A stretch of 64,000 bases of DNA from an uncultured Ruminococcus sp. (GCA_910584195.1 CAJTYV010000001.1:47207-111206), one strand, 5' to 3'. Shown: positions 33,979-43,905, counted from the first letter of the stretch. Notes: generated by a model not told the origin, from the sequence alone. A program made the numbers and translations.

Positions 33979-35169
33979 ATGTTAAAGGGAAAAACTGTTT
34001 TATTGGGAATTTCAAGCTCAATAGCCGCATATAAAATGTGCAATGCCGCGCGTATGCTGACAAAACTCGGTGCGGACGTTCATGTCTCAATGACAGCAAA
34101 TGCTGCGAATTTTGTACATCCTCTGACATTTGAGACGCTTACGCAAAATAAGTGCCTTATAGATACGTTTGACCGCAATTTTCAGTACAGTGTCGAGCAT
34201 GTCGCAATTGCAAAAAAGGCTGACGTTGTGCTTATAGCGCCTGCAACGGCAAATATTATAGGTAAAATCGCTAATGGAATCGCAGACGATATGCTTACTA
34301 CAACGATAATGGCGTGTACATGTCCTAAGCTTATAGCTCCTGCAATGAATCATAATATGCTGCATAATCCAATTGTTCAGGAGAATATCGAAAAACTCCG
34401 GAAATACGGATATAAAATTATCGAGCCTGTTAACGGAATGCTTGCCAATCGTGATACAGGTGACGGAAAGCTTCCCGATGAAGAAATTCTTATTGAACAT
34501 GTTCTTTACGAAATTGCTTTTGAAAAAGATATGGCAGGTAAAAGAGTTCTTGTAACAGCAGGAGCAACTCGCGAAAGCATTGATCCGGTAAGGTTTATTA
34601 CAAATCATTCAAGCGGAAAAATGGGGTTTGCTCTTGCAAGAGCCGCAATGCTCAGAGGTGCGGAAGTTACGGTAATAGCAGCTCATACGGACGTTGAACC
34701 GCCCATGTTTGTGAATACTGTAAAGGTTCGATCGGCAGCGGACATGTTTAATGCAGTAAAACAGCTTATGAATGATATGGATATTATTATTAAAGCGGCG
34801 GCTGTAGCGGACTATACGCCTGTTACAACATCGGACAGCAAGATAAAAAAGTCCGATGGAAACATGAACATACCACTCAGACGAACTGTGGATATTTTAA
34901 AATATATCGGAGAAAACAGGCGCGACGGTCAGATAGTATGCGGATTTTCTATGGAAACGGACAATGTTATCGAGAATTCTCGGAAAAAACTACTGTCAAA
35001 GAACTGTGATATGATATGCGCTAATTCCCTGAGAAAGTCGGGAGCGGGATTCGGCACGGATACCAACATAATTACGATAATTACCCGAAACGGAGAAGAA
35101 GAACTTGAACTAATGTCAAAATTTGATGCTGCAAATGTTATTTTGGACAAGTTAAAATGCCTTTCGTGA
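33979..35169 (+). CDS. coaBC: Bifunctional phosphopantothenoylcysteine decarboxylase / phosphopantothenate-cysteine ligase
   Basis: 396 residues, typical for CoaBC. The N-terminal flavoprotein half shows LGISSSIAAYKMCNAARML, the active-site His in VEHVAIAKKADVVLIAPATA, and the PAMNHNM motif; the C-terminal ligase half begins KRVLVTAGATRESIDPVRFI and has NHSSGKMGFALARAA and the KIKKSDG segment. It converts phosphopantothenate and cysteine to phosphopantetheine. With panBCD and coaX in the same window, most of the CoA route from ketoisovalerate is present. It has a strong ribosome-binding site and its own promoter. Confidence 0.95.
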   Translation: MLKGKTVLLGISSSIAAYKMCNAARMLTKLGADVHVSMTANAANFVHPLTFETLTQNKCLIDTFDRNFQYSVEHVAIAKKADVVLIAPATANIIGKIANGIADDMLTTTIMACTCPKLIAPAMNHNMLHNPIVQENIEKLRKYGYKIIEPVNGMLANRDTGDGKLPDEEILIEHVLYEIAFEKDMAGKRVLVTAGATRESIDPVRFITNHSSGKMGFALARAAMLRGAEVTVIAAHTDVEPPMFVNTVKVRSAADMFNAVKQLMNDMDIIIKAAAVADYTPVTTSDSKIKKSDGNMNIPLRRTVDILKYIGENRRDGQIVCGFSMETDNVIENSRKKLLSKNCDMICANSLRKSGAGFGTDTNIITIITRNGEEELELMSKFDAANVILDKLKCLS

Positions 35170-35172
35170 AAT

Positions 35173-35208
35173 AAAAGTCCACACAGAAAAAATCTTGTGT
35201 GGACTTTT
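35173..35208. terminator. Bidirectional terminator between coaBC and the DUF1846 gene
   Basis: AAAAGTCCACACA / TGTGTGGACTTTT, 13-base-pair stem with a 10-base loop, between convergent genes. Confidence 0.88.
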
Positions 35209-35262
35209 GTTCATAATTTTATAAATAATACTTTTATTTCAATAGACCCGTTCAGCATAATT

Positions 35263-36729
35263 TTAATTATATTTTGGTTCGCAGGTGAGATTTATGCCGA
35301 GTCTCTTGAAGATACGTTCGTCAACGGGCGAGAGGATAACAGTGGAGTGAACTTCGCATCCGCGGAGATTTGAGAGCTGTTCCATAGCTTTTTTTGCATT
35401 TTCATCCGTGGTGGCGCAGATAGAGAGGGCAAGAAGCGTTTCGTCCGTATGTATGCGCGGATTGCTGTTGCCGAGATGATTTACTTTTAAGTCCATAATA
35501 GGCTCGATAACGTGAGGAGACATGAGCAGAATGCTGTCGTCAAGTCCAGCCATGTATTTAAGAGCGTTGAGGAGAAGACCTGAAACAGCGCCGAGCAGCT
35601 CGGAAGTTCTGCCTGTGAGGATAGTTCCGTCGGGCATTTCCATAGCGGCAGCAGGAGCGTTTGTCTGAGCTTCTTTGGCAAGAGCTGCAGAAACGGTTCT
35701 GCGGCTTTCGGGAGTAATATTTGCCTGTTTCATAAGGAGAGAAAGCTTCATTACTTCGTCCTCGGAAATAAGACCCTTTCGGCGGTCGCACAGACCAACA
35801 TAGTATCGGCGGATTATTTCATCGGACGATGCTTTGCATACAGCTTCATCGTCAATTATGCAGTTTCCTGCCATATTTACGCCCATATCGGTAGGAGATT
35901 TGTAAGGCGAGCCGCCTAAAATATTTTCGAACATGGCGTTGAGGACAGGGAAAATTTCTATATCACGATTGTAATTTACGGTAGTTTTACCATAAGCTTC
36001 AAGATGGAACGGGTCGATCATATTAACGTCGTTAAGATCGGAGGTTGCTGCTTCGTAGGCAATGTTTACAGGGTGGCGTAGAGGGATATTCCAAATAGGG
36101 AATGTTTCGAATTTAGCATAACCCGCATTGATCCCGCGTTTGTGGTCGTGATACAGCTGGGAAAGACAGGTAGCCATTTTACCGCTTCCGGGTCCTGGTG
36201 CGGTAATAACGACCAGCTTTCGCGACGTTTCGATATAATCGTTTTTGCCGTAACCCTCGTCGCTGATTATGTGTTTTAAATCCGAAGGGTAGCCTTTAAT
36301 GCTGTAGTGATGGTAAACCTTTATTCCGAGAGCTTCGAGACGGCTTTGAAAAGCATCGGCAGTGGGTTGACCTTCATAGCGCGTAAGTACAACTGAGCTT
36401 ACATAAAGTCCGATTTTTGTAAATATATTAAAAAGCCGTATAACGTCAACATCGTAGGTTATACCGAGGTCGCCGCGAATTTTGTTTTTTTCAATGTCAT
36501 CCGAATTTATAACTATGACTATTTCCGCCTCGTCTTTAAGCTGAAGCAGCATTTGCAGCTTGCTGTCAGGCTTGAAGCCGGGGAGCACTCGGGAAGCGTG
36601 ATAATCGTCAAACAGCTTTCCGCCGAATTCAAGATACAGTTTATCCCCGAATTGTTCGATGCGTTTGCGGATATGTTCGGACTGCATTGTCAGATATTTT
36701 TCATTATCAAAACCAATTTTATTATTCAT
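35263..36729 (-). CDS. DUF1846 family protein
   Basis: 488 residues, matching DUF1846 over its full length: IGFDNEKYLTMQSEHIRKRI at the N-terminus, LEFGGKLFDDYHASRVLPGF, VVITAPGPGSGKMATCLSQL (a nucleotide-binding-like loop) and NPRIHTDETLLALSICATTD. The family is conserved in Firmicutes and structurally characterised but has no firmly established reaction. It is convergent with coaBC and shares a terminator. The region coaBC-DUF1846 is enclosed by the inverted REP-like hairpins. The site GGAGG precedes the ATG on the minus strand. Confidence 0.9.
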   Translation of the reverse strand: MNNKIGFDNEKYLTMQSEHIRKRIEQFGDKLYLEFGGKLFDDYHASRVLPGFKPDSKLQMLLQLKDEAEIVIVINSDDIEKNKIRGDLGITYDVDVIRLFNIFTKIGLYVSSVVLTRYEGQPTADAFQSRLEALGIKVYHHYSIKGYPSDLKHIISDEGYGKNDYIETSRKLVVITAPGPGSGKMATCLSQLYHDHKRGINAGYAKFETFPIWNIPLRHPVNIAYEAATSDLNDVNMIDPFHLEAYGKTTVNYNRDIEIFPVLNAMFENILGGSPYKSPTDMGVNMAGNCIIDDEAVCKASSDEIIRRYYVGLCDRRKGLISEDEVMKLSLLMKQANITPESRRTVSAALAKEAQTNAPAAAMEMPDGTILTGRTSELLGAVSGLLLNALKYMAGLDDSILLMSPHVIEPIMDLKVNHLGNSNPRIHTDETLLALSICATTDENAKKAMEQLSNLRGCEVHSTVILSPVDERIFKRLGINLTCEPKYN

Positions 36730-36822
36730 TTTTTCTCCTCCGTAAATTCCAATAATACCATTATATCATATAATTCCCTAAAAATCAACACACGCGGAGG
36801 GAAATTCGGAATTTTATTTTTC

Positions 36823-36851
36823 CAGCGTGAACATGGGTGCAGCGACACGCT
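36823..36851 (-). repeat. REP-like hairpin, copy 2 (inverted)
   Basis: Exact reverse complement of 33857-33885 over 29 bases, 2.97 kb away. It lies in the intergenic region between the divergent DUF1846 and coaX genes. Confidence 0.8.
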
Positions 36852-36934
36852 TCTAATATTTTTTCATAAATCTATAGCTTTTTTTCCAAAAATGTGATAT
36901 AATTATTCTGCAATACTATTTTGGAGGTACTTTT

Positions 36935-37708
36935 ATGCTTTTGGCAGTAGATATAGGCAATACAAACGTAGTTTTCGGCTGCGTAAACGATAATAATGAG
37001 ATCGTTGTATCCGAAAGAATTTCCACAAATCACAACGCAACTTCAACAGAATATGCTTCTCTTATCAAAAATATCCTTGAAATGAACCGTTTTCGCTGTG
37101 AGGATATTGACGATGCCGTAATGTCGTCGGTCGTTCCTTCAGTGACGAATACAATAAAAGAGGCTGTACGAAAGCTATTCGGCGTTGAAGCAATGACAGC
37201 GGGACCCGGAGTTAAAACAGGTCTGAATATTCTTATAGATAACCCCAAACAGCTTGGCAGCGATCAGGCAGTAGATGCTGTAGCCGCTATAAATACCTAC
37301 CCTGTTCCTTTAATAATAATTGATATGGGTACAGCTACAACTGTTTCGGTAATAGATAAAAACAAAAACTATCTTGGCGGACTTATTATGACCGGTATGG
37401 GAGTTGCCGCCGCCGCCCTTATTGACCATACTGCCCAGCTTCCTAAAATCGACTTTGAACTTCCGCCTAATATAATCGGCAGAAATACCATTGACTGTAT
37501 GAAAAGCGGTGCGCTCTATTCAAACGCCTGCGCTATAGACGGAATTATCGGACGTATTGAAGACGAGCTGGGCGAACAATGTACAGCTGTGGCTACCGGA
37601 GGTCTCGCAGCGACTGTAATTCCTCTCTGTCGAAAAAAAATACATATAGACAACGATCTGCTTATTCGAGGACTTACAATTATTTACCGCAAAAATAAAA
37701 AGAAATAA
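36935..37708 (+). CDS. coaX: Type III pantothenate kinase
   Basis: 257 residues. The ASKHA-fold motifs are MLLAVDIGNTNVVFGCVNDN (phosphate 1), the DQAVDAVAAINTYP region, IIIDMGTATTVSVIDKNKNY and ATGGLAATVIPLC near the C-terminus, all matching CoaX. It phosphorylates pantothenate and is insensitive to CoA feedback. A GGAGGTAC site precedes the ATG and a TATAAT lies about 35 bases upstream. It probably starts a short operon with the acetyltransferase (31-base gap). Confidence 0.95.
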   Translation: MLLAVDIGNTNVVFGCVNDNNEIVVSERISTNHNATSTEYASLIKNILEMNRFRCEDIDDAVMSSVVPSVTNTIKEAVRKLFGVEAMTAGPGVKTGLNILIDNPKQLGSDQAVDAVAAINTYPVPLIIIDMGTATTVSVIDKNKNYLGGLIMTGMGVAAAALIDHTAQLPKIDFELPPNIIGRNTIDCMKSGALYSNACAIDGIIGRIEDELGEQCTAVATGGLAATVIPLCRKKIHIDNDLLIRGLTIIYRKNKKK

Positions 37709-37739
37709 TGCGTATATTTATGAAAGGAGCATGTACTGA

Positions 37740-38294
37740 ATGATACTTAAAACCGAACGTCTTATCCTTCGTCCGTGGGAGGAAAGCGATGCACAATCGC
37801 TTTACGAATATGCAAGAGATCCCGGCATAGGACCTATCGCAGGCTGGCTGCCGCACAAAAATATCGACGAAAGCTTGGACGTAATAAAAAATGTATTCTG
37901 CGGCAAGGAATGCTACGCTGTATGTATGAAAAAAGACAATATCGCCGTAGGCTGCATCGAACTGAAATTAAACGGTCATAATGATATGTCTGAAAGGGAC
38001 GATGAATGTGAGCTTGGCTACTGGATCGGCAAACCGTTCTGGGGACAGGGATTTATCCCCGAAGCCGTTAAGGAAATGCTTCGCCGCGGCTTTGAGGATC
38101 TAAACATGACGACCGTTTGGTGCGGCTATTATGACGGAAATATAAAATCAAAGCGCGTTCAGGAAAAATGCGGATTAACATACCGACATACTACGGAAAA
38201 TCTGTTCGTTCCCTTAGTAAATGAATACCGGACAGGACACATCAGCAGCATAACAAAAGATGAATGGCTCGATTCGCTTCATAAGAATAAATAG
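37740..38294 (+). CDS. GNAT family N-acetyltransferase (RimJ/RimL-like)
   Basis: 184 residues. It starts MILKTERLILRPWEESDAQS, the RimJ-type opening, and has the acetyl-CoA loop region CELGYWIGKPFWGQGFIPEA followed by GYYDGNIKSKRVQEKCGLTY. Such enzymes acetylate protein N-termini, amino sugars or small amines; the substrate here is unknown. AAAGGAG lies 11 bases upstream. It lies between coaX and rmuC. Confidence 0.88.
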   Translation: MILKTERLILRPWEESDAQSLYEYARDPGIGPIAGWLPHKNIDESLDVIKNVFCGKECYAVCMKKDNIAVGCIELKLNGHNDMSERDDECELGYWIGKPFWGQGFIPEAVKEMLRRGFEDLNMTTVWCGYYDGNIKSKRVQEKCGLTYRHTTENLFVPLVNEYRTGHISSITKDEWLDSLHKNK

Positions 38295-38340
38295 GATATT
38301 TCCGAATAACAAAACTTAATATGCAAGGAAAGGTAAAAAA

Positions 38341-39618
38341 ATGGATAAAATATTAATAATTTTAGCGGCGCTGAATTTAATTTTTATTGTTTTTCTTATA
38401 CTTCTGACAGCAAAAACGGCAGGAAATCGGGGATCTAATAAAAAAGATATGTCAGATATTCAAAAAAAACTGGAGCTTCTTGCCAAAACTGCCGAAACTC
38501 AAAACAGAATCACAATGGAACAATCCGTGAGAATGAGCGAATCGGTAGTAAATCAAATATCGAACCTCGGCAGAGAACTGCGGCAGTCTCAGGAATCACA
38601 GCAGAAAAACGCCGTTGAAGCTCTGGAGAAAATTGAAGCTGATATGAAAATCCTTGAAAGAAGCAGTCACGAAAGTCTCGAAAAACTGCTCATATCAAAT
38701 TCAGAAAGTATGGAAAAGCTGCGACGTGAAAATAATGAAAATCTTGACAAAATCAATCATACTGTAAGCGAAAAGCTCCAGAAAACTCTGGATGATCGTA
38801 TATCGCGTTCATTTGAAACCGTTAACAAAAGACTTTCCGAGGTCTACGAGGGATTGGGCGAAATGAAAGCCGTGGCTTCGGGAGTTTCAGATTTGAAAAA
38901 AGTCCTTTCCAATGTTAAAACCCGTGGTATCATGGGAGAAATTCAGCTTGGCGCGATACTTTCCGAGATCCTCGCTCCCGAACAGTACGCTGAGCAAACC
39001 GCAGTCGTACCGAATTCAAAGGAACGGGTTGATTTTGCGGTAAAACTTCCCGGAAGCGAGGAAGATGGATGCGTTTTTCTTCCTATCGACTCGAAATTCC
39101 CCGGCGATACCTATTCACGTCTTGTTTCAGCGTATGAAAACGGTGACACCGCCGAACTGAAGCTTGCAAGAAACGCTCTTGAAACAGAAATAAAGCGCTG
39201 TGCCAAAAGCGTTCGCGATAAATATATAAAACCGCCGTATACTACCGATTTTGCAGTAGTTTTCCTGCCGTTTGAGGGACTATATGCCGAAGTAGTGAAT
39301 ATGGGGCTGGTAGAGCTTTTACAGAGGGATTACCGCATAAATATTGCCGGTCCGTCTACCATGGCCGCAATGCTCAACAGTTTGCAAATGGGATTCCGCA
39401 CGCTTGCTATCCAGAAAAAAAGCAGCGAAGTCTGGACTATTCTTGAAAAAGCGAAAGCTGAATTCGGCAATTTTGAAAGCGTGCTTGAATCTGCCCGAAA
39501 CAGACTCAGACTTGCTGACAAAGACCTTGAAGCTCTCATAGGTACACGTACAAATGCCATTAACCGCACCTTGAAAAACGTTGCGCTTAATACCGATTCC
39601 TTGAATGATAATACATAA
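38341..39618 (+). CDS. rmuC: DNA recombination protein RmuC homologue
   Basis: 425 residues. An N-terminal membrane anchor (LIILAALNLIFIVFLILLTA), a long coiled coil (about residues 35-175), and the RmuC nuclease-like domain (VKTRGIMGEIQLGAILSEIL, FLPIDSKFPGDTYSRL, VFLPFEGLYAEVV, GPSTMAAMLNSLQMGFRTLA) are seen. RmuC limits rearrangements between inverted repeats in E. coli. The AAGGAAAGG site precedes the ATG. A hairpin terminator and a MITE follow. Confidence 0.93.
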   Translation: MDKILIILAALNLIFIVFLILLTAKTAGNRGSNKKDMSDIQKKLELLAKTAETQNRITMEQSVRMSESVVNQISNLGRELRQSQESQQKNAVEALEKIEADMKILERSSHESLEKLLISNSESMEKLRRENNENLDKINHTVSEKLQKTLDDRISRSFETVNKRLSEVYEGLGEMKAVASGVSDLKKVLSNVKTRGIMGEIQLGAILSEILAPEQYAEQTAVVPNSKERVDFAVKLPGSEEDGCVFLPIDSKFPGDTYSRLVSAYENGDTAELKLARNALETEIKRCAKSVRDKYIKPPYTTDFAVVFLPFEGLYAEVVNMGLVELLQRDYRINIAGPSTMAAMLNSLQMGFRTLAIQKKSSEVWTILEKAKAEFGNFESVLESARNRLRLADKDLEALIGTRTNAINRTLKNVALNTDSLNDNT

Positions 39619-39677
39619 AATGCTCATCTTGTGAAAACATCGTACCCTTAGATCCACTTGAAAAATTGTCACATTCT

Positions 39678-39707
39678 CCCCCGCCTAAAGAAGCGGGGAT
39701 TTCTCTT
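39678..39707 (+). terminator. Intrinsic terminator after rmuC
   Basis: CCCCGC / GCGGGG stem with an 8-base loop and ATTTCTCTT. Confidence 0.65.
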
Positions 39708-39871
39708 AGAGCCTGTTTAGTATCTCAATGTGTGCGGATTTTTGAGTATAAATTTGACGAGAACAAGGCGAAAAAGTGAAAGCATACTGTCGTATGGTGA
39801 GCTTTTTCAACGCAGTAATCGGCAAATTTTGCCGAAAAGGCGTGCACAGTGAGATACTAAACAGGCTCTTA
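39706..39871. repeat. MITE-like element, family A, copy 2
   Basis: 166 bp; TTAGAGCCTGTTTAGTATCT and its near-perfect complement at the other end. Over 85% identical by eye to copy 1 at 3913-4079, so both probably moved recently. Confidence 0.9.
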
Positions 39872-39913
39872 CATAAAACAAAACTGACTTCGCTTGCAAT
39901 GCGAAGTCAGTTT
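39872..39913 (-). terminator. Terminator for nifJ (minus strand)
   Basis: AAACTGACTTCGC / GCGAAGTCAGTTT stem with a 6-base loop; on the minus strand followed by TGTTTTATG. It lies about 150 bases after the nifJ stop; the intervening sequence shows no gene. Confidence 0.75.
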
Positions 39914-40062
39914 GCTGATTAATATTTAATATTGCACCGTAAAGGGTGTTTGTATTGTCCATACAATTTTAAAAGATATAATCCAAAAGGAGAACGTGTT
40001 TATCTTAAATAACCTTTTAGCCGCAGCAATTCCATGTCCGAAATTTTTTAGCTTAAAGTATA

Positions 40063-43000
40063 TTAGTCCTGTCCGTAAAGTGTAGTAAGACGTGTAAGAT
40101 AATCGTATCTGTCCTTAGCGTTTGCAACAGCAGCGTCAAAGAGCTTCTCAGCGCGCTCAGGGTTAGAACGTGCAAGAGCGTTGTAACGAACCTCGCCCAT
40201 GAGGAAGTTCTTGTACTCGTCTGTGTTAGGAGCCTTGGAATCAAGAATGAAAGGATTCTTGCCCTGCTCTTTAAGTGTAGGATTGTATCTGTAAAGATGC
40301 CAGTAACCAGCCTCAACAGCCTTCTTCTCCTCAGCCTGAGCAGTAGCCATACCTGTCTTGATACCATGATTGATACAAGGAGCATATGCGATAACAATAG
40401 ACGGTCCGTCGTAAGCCTCAGCCTCGGCAAATGCCTTGATACACTGATTCATGTTTGCACCCATAGCAACGTGAGCAACATAAACATAACCGTAGCTCAT
40501 TGCGATACCTGCAAGATCCTTCTTCTTAACTACCTTACCGGCAGCAGCGAACTGTGCGATAGCGCCTGTAGGTGTGGACTTGGAAGCCTGTCCGCCTGTA
40601 TTTGAGTAAACCTCTGTATCGAATACGAGGATATTAACGTTCTTGCCGGAAGCAATAACGTGGTCGAGACCACCGAAGCCGATGTCGTATGCCCAGCCGT
40701 CACCGCCGAAGATCCACTGAGACTTCTTGGAGAGATAGAGCTTCTCAGCAAGGATAGCCTTAGCGTCATCGCAGCCGCAAGCTTCAAGAGCAGCAACGAG
40801 TTTATCAGTAGCTACAGCATTTGCTGCACCGTCATTGTATGTGTCGAGGTATTCGTCGATAGCAGCCTTTACCTCGGGCTTTTCAGCCTTTTCTTTGATA
40901 GCGAGTACCTTATCTGTAACTCTCTTTCTCAGAGTTTCCTGAGCAAGATACATACCGTAACCGAACTCAGCGTTGTCCTCAAAGAGCGAGTTGCTCCATG
41001 CAGGACCGCGACCCTGCTTGTTTACAGTATAAGGAGTTGAAGGAGCTGAACCACCCCAAATAGATGAACAGCCTGTAGCGTTAGCGATCATCATTCTGTC
41101 GCCGAAGAGCTGTGTAACGAGCTTAGCATAAGGAGTTTCACCACAGCCTGCACAAGCACCCGAGAATTCGAGGAGCGGCTGTCTGAACTGTGAGCCCTTA
41201 ACCGTATCAGCCTTGAACTTAGCTGCAACTTCGGGCTTTTCATCAATAGTTACGCCGTAGTTGAATACTTCCTGCTGATCCATCTGAGAAGCGATAGGCT
41301 CCATAACGAGAGCTTTCTCCTTGGCGGGACAAACGTTAGCACAAACGCCGCAGCCTGTACAGTCAAGAGTTGAAACAGTCATTACGAACTTGAGGTCGCC
41401 TATAGCAGGCTTAAAGTCAAGAGACTTAACAGCAGCCGGAGCAGCCTCTACCTCAGCAGGTGTCATAGCAACGGGGCGGATAACAGCGTGAGGACAAACA
41501 TAAGCACACTGGTTACACTGGATACAGTTCTCAGGAAGCCATGCAGGAACCTTAACTGCAATACCGCGCTTCTCGAAAGCGGCTGAACCCTGCGGGAATG
41601 TGCCGTCTGCCATATCTACGAATGTAGAAACGGGCAGAGAATCGCCCTTCTGAGCGTTGCAGGGGATCTGAATATTGTTTACGTAATCCTGAAGCTCCTT
41701 GTTCTCGCAGGAAACGGCAGCCATACCCATCTGAGTGTCGGCAGCGTCAGCCCATGCGGCAGGAACTTCGATCTTAACGATATTCTGATGACCGGCGTCG
41801 ATAGCGTTCCAGTTCTTCTCAACGATGTCCTGACCTTTCTTGCCGTAGGAAGCCTCAGCAGCAGCTTTCATGTAGCCGACAGCCTCCTCGAAAGGAATGA
41901 TGTTTGCAAGCTTGAAGAATGCAGACTGGAGGATAGTATTGATACGAGTACCCATGCCTGTTTCTTCGCCGAGCTTAACGCCGTTGATAGTATAGAAATT
42001 GATATTGTTCTGTGCGATATATCTCTTTACCTGTCCGGGAAGATTAGCCTCAAGGCCGTCCATATCCCAGATAGTATTAAGAAGGAACGTGCCGCCTGGC
42101 TTGATGTCGGAAACCATATCGTACTTGTCAATATAGCTCTGATTATGACAAGCTACGAAGTCAGCCTTATTAATAAGGTATGTGGACTTGATAGGAGTCT
42201 TGCCGAATCGGAGGTGAGAGATCGTTACGCCGCCTGATTTCTTTGAATCGTATGCAAAGTAAGCCTGTGCATAGAGATCAGTGTGGTCGCCGATGATCTT
42301 GATAGAGTTCTTGTTTGCGCCGACAGTACCGTCAGAGCCGAGACCCCAGAACTTACAAGCTGTTGTGCCGGCAGGAGCTGAATCAGGGTTAGCTTCAAGA
42401 GGAAGCGACAGATTTGTAACGTCGTCCTCGATACCGATAGTGAAACGGGGCTTGTCTGTATTCTTGAATACGGCAACGATCTGAGCCGGAACAGTATCCT
42501 TTGAACCAAGACCGTAACGTCCTGTAAATACGGGAATATCGTTGAACTTAGTTCCCTTGAGAGCTGCTACTACATCGAGGTAAAGCGGCTCGCCGAGTGA
42601 ACCGGGTTCTTTTGTTCTGTCGAGAACGGAAATTCTCTTTACGCTGTCGGGAATAGCTTCAACGAGCTTTTCAGCTACGAAAGGTCTGTACAGACGAACC
42701 TTAACAAGACCGTACTTGCCGCCCTGAGCGTTCAGATAGTCGATAGTTTCCTCGATAGTCTCGTTTACAGAGCCCATAGCGATGATGATATGCTCTGCAT
42801 CGGCAGCGCCGTAGTAGTTGAAGAGCTTGTAGTCCGTACCGATAAGCTCGTTCACCTTGTTCATGTAGTCCTCTACGATAGCAGGGAGAGCGTCATAGTA
42901 CTTGTTGCAAGCCTCGCGTGCCTGGAAGAATATGTCAGGATTCTGAGCAGAACCGCGGAGAACAGGTGTCTCGGGGTGAAGAGCCTTGTCACGGAATCTC

Positions 43001-43608
43001 TGAGCAGCGTCCTTATCGAGGAGTCCGAGGAGAGTTTCATCGTCCCATGTCTCGATTTTCTGAATCTCGTGAGAAGTACGGAAACCGTCAAAGAAGTGGA
43101 GGAAAGGTACTCTGCCCTTGATAGTTGAAAGGTGAGCAACTGCGCCGAGATCCATTACTTCCTGAGCAGAACCGGAGCAAAGCATTGCGTAGCCGGTCTG
43201 ACGGCAGGCATAAATATCGGAATGGTCACCGAAGATATTAAGAGCGTGTGAAGATACGCAGCGAGCGGAAACGTGGATAACGTTGGGAAGAAGTTCGCCT
43301 GCGATCTTGTACATATTAGGTATCATCAGGAGAAGTCCCTGAGAAGCTGTGTATGTAGTGGTGAGCGCACCCGCTGAAAGCGAGCCGTGAACTGTACCGG
43401 CAGCGCCTGCCTCAGACTGCATTTCTGCAACTGTTACGGGCTGTCCGAAGAGATTCTTCTTGTCCTTTGCAGACCAGCTGTCAGTAACCTCTGCCATAAC
43501 TGACGAGGGAGTGATCGGGTAAATAGCGGCTACATCTGTAAAGGGATATGACACCCATGCAGCAGCGTTATTACCGTCCATGGTTTTCATTTTTCTTTTG
43601 ATTGCCAT
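40063..43608 (-). CDS. nifJ: Pyruvate:ferredoxin (flavodoxin) oxidoreductase
   Basis: 1181 residues, the full single-chain form. The N-terminal domain is MAIKRKMKTMDGNNAAAWVS with AIYPITPSSVMAEVTDSWSA; the ferredoxin-like domain binds two 4Fe-4S clusters through CIQCNQCAYVCPHAV and CTGCGVCANVCPAKEKAL; a further cluster ligand is in ACAGCGETPYAKLV; the thiamine diphosphate site is GGDGWAYDIGFGGLDHVIAS. It oxidises pyruvate to acetyl-CoA and reduces ferredoxin, the central reaction of anaerobic fermentation. Codon use is biased, as in highly expressed genes. It has a good promoter upstream. Confidence 0.97.
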   Translation of the reverse strand: MAIKRKMKTMDGNNAAAWVSYPFTDVAAIYPITPSSVMAEVTDSWSAKDKKNLFGQPVTVAEMQSEAGAAGTVHGSLSAGALTTTYTASQGLLLMIPNMYKIAGELLPNVIHVSARCVSSHALNIFGDHSDIYACRQTGYAMLCSGSAQEVMDLGAVAHLSTIKGRVPFLHFFDGFRTSHEIQKIETWDDETLLGLLDKDAAQRFRDKALHPETPVLRGSAQNPDIFFQAREACNKYYDALPAIVEDYMNKVNELIGTDYKLFNYYGAADAEHIIIAMGSVNETIEETIDYLNAQGGKYGLVKVRLYRPFVAEKLVEAIPDSVKRISVLDRTKEPGSLGEPLYLDVVAALKGTKFNDIPVFTGRYGLGSKDTVPAQIVAVFKNTDKPRFTIGIEDDVTNLSLPLEANPDSAPAGTTACKFWGLGSDGTVGANKNSIKIIGDHTDLYAQAYFAYDSKKSGGVTISHLRFGKTPIKSTYLINKADFVACHNQSYIDKYDMVSDIKPGGTFLLNTIWDMDGLEANLPGQVKRYIAQNNINFYTINGVKLGEETGMGTRINTILQSAFFKLANIIPFEEAVGYMKAAAEASYGKKGQDIVEKNWNAIDAGHQNIVKIEVPAAWADAADTQMGMAAVSCENKELQDYVNNIQIPCNAQKGDSLPVSTFVDMADGTFPQGSAAFEKRGIAVKVPAWLPENCIQCNQCAYVCPHAVIRPVAMTPAEVEAAPAAVKSLDFKPAIGDLKFVMTVSTLDCTGCGVCANVCPAKEKALVMEPIASQMDQQEVFNYGVTIDEKPEVAAKFKADTVKGSQFRQPLLEFSGACAGCGETPYAKLVTQLFGDRMMIANATGCSSIWGGSAPSTPYTVNKQGRGPAWSNSLFEDNAEFGYGMYLAQETLRKRVTDKVLAIKEKAEKPEVKAAIDEYLDTYNDGAANAVATDKLVAALEACGCDDAKAILAEKLYLSKKSQWIFGGDGWAYDIGFGGLDHVIASGKNVNILVFDTEVYSNTGGQASKSTPTGAIAQFAAAGKVVKKKDLAGIAMSYGYVYVAHVAMGANMNQCIKAFAEAEAYDGPSIVIAYAPCINHGIKTGMATAQAEEKKAVEAGYWHLYRYNPTLKEQGKNPFILDSKAPNTDEYKNFLMGEVRYNALARSNPERAEKLFDAAVANAKDRYDYLTRLTTLYGQD

Positions 43609-43705
43609 TGGTAATGACCTCCATTAAAAAATTTTTCAGTTTTGCCTGTTAAAAACATAACAAATTAAATCGTCTGTATCAAACAAGCACATAACTTCAT
43701 CTCAT

Positions 43706-43734
43706 ATTATACCACAAATTACCCTCTTTGTAAA
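43706..43734 (-). promoter_or_regulatory. Sigma-A promoter of nifJ
   Basis: On the minus strand TTTACA, 17-base spacer, TATAAT; about 100 bases upstream of the nifJ start. Confidence 0.8.
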
Positions 43735-43870
43735 CATTTTTTTAGCATATAGCACAGTTTTATGTTAGTTTTATAAAACTATATTTATAATTTATTTGTG
43801 TATTATGCTCAAAAAATATCCCTAACAGTTGTAGGAAATTACAAATTGAAGATTTTTTTTTGAAAATTTC

Positions 43871-43899
43871 TTGACTGTAAATCCAAAATGCGGTATAAT
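43871..43899 (+). promoter_or_regulatory. Sigma-A promoter of a candidate small RNA
   Basis: TTGACT (43871-43876), 17-base spacer, TATAAT (43894-43899) on the plus strand, divergent from nifJ; no protein gene follows before a terminator. Confidence 0.75.
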
Positions 43900-43905
43900 G
43901 TATAT

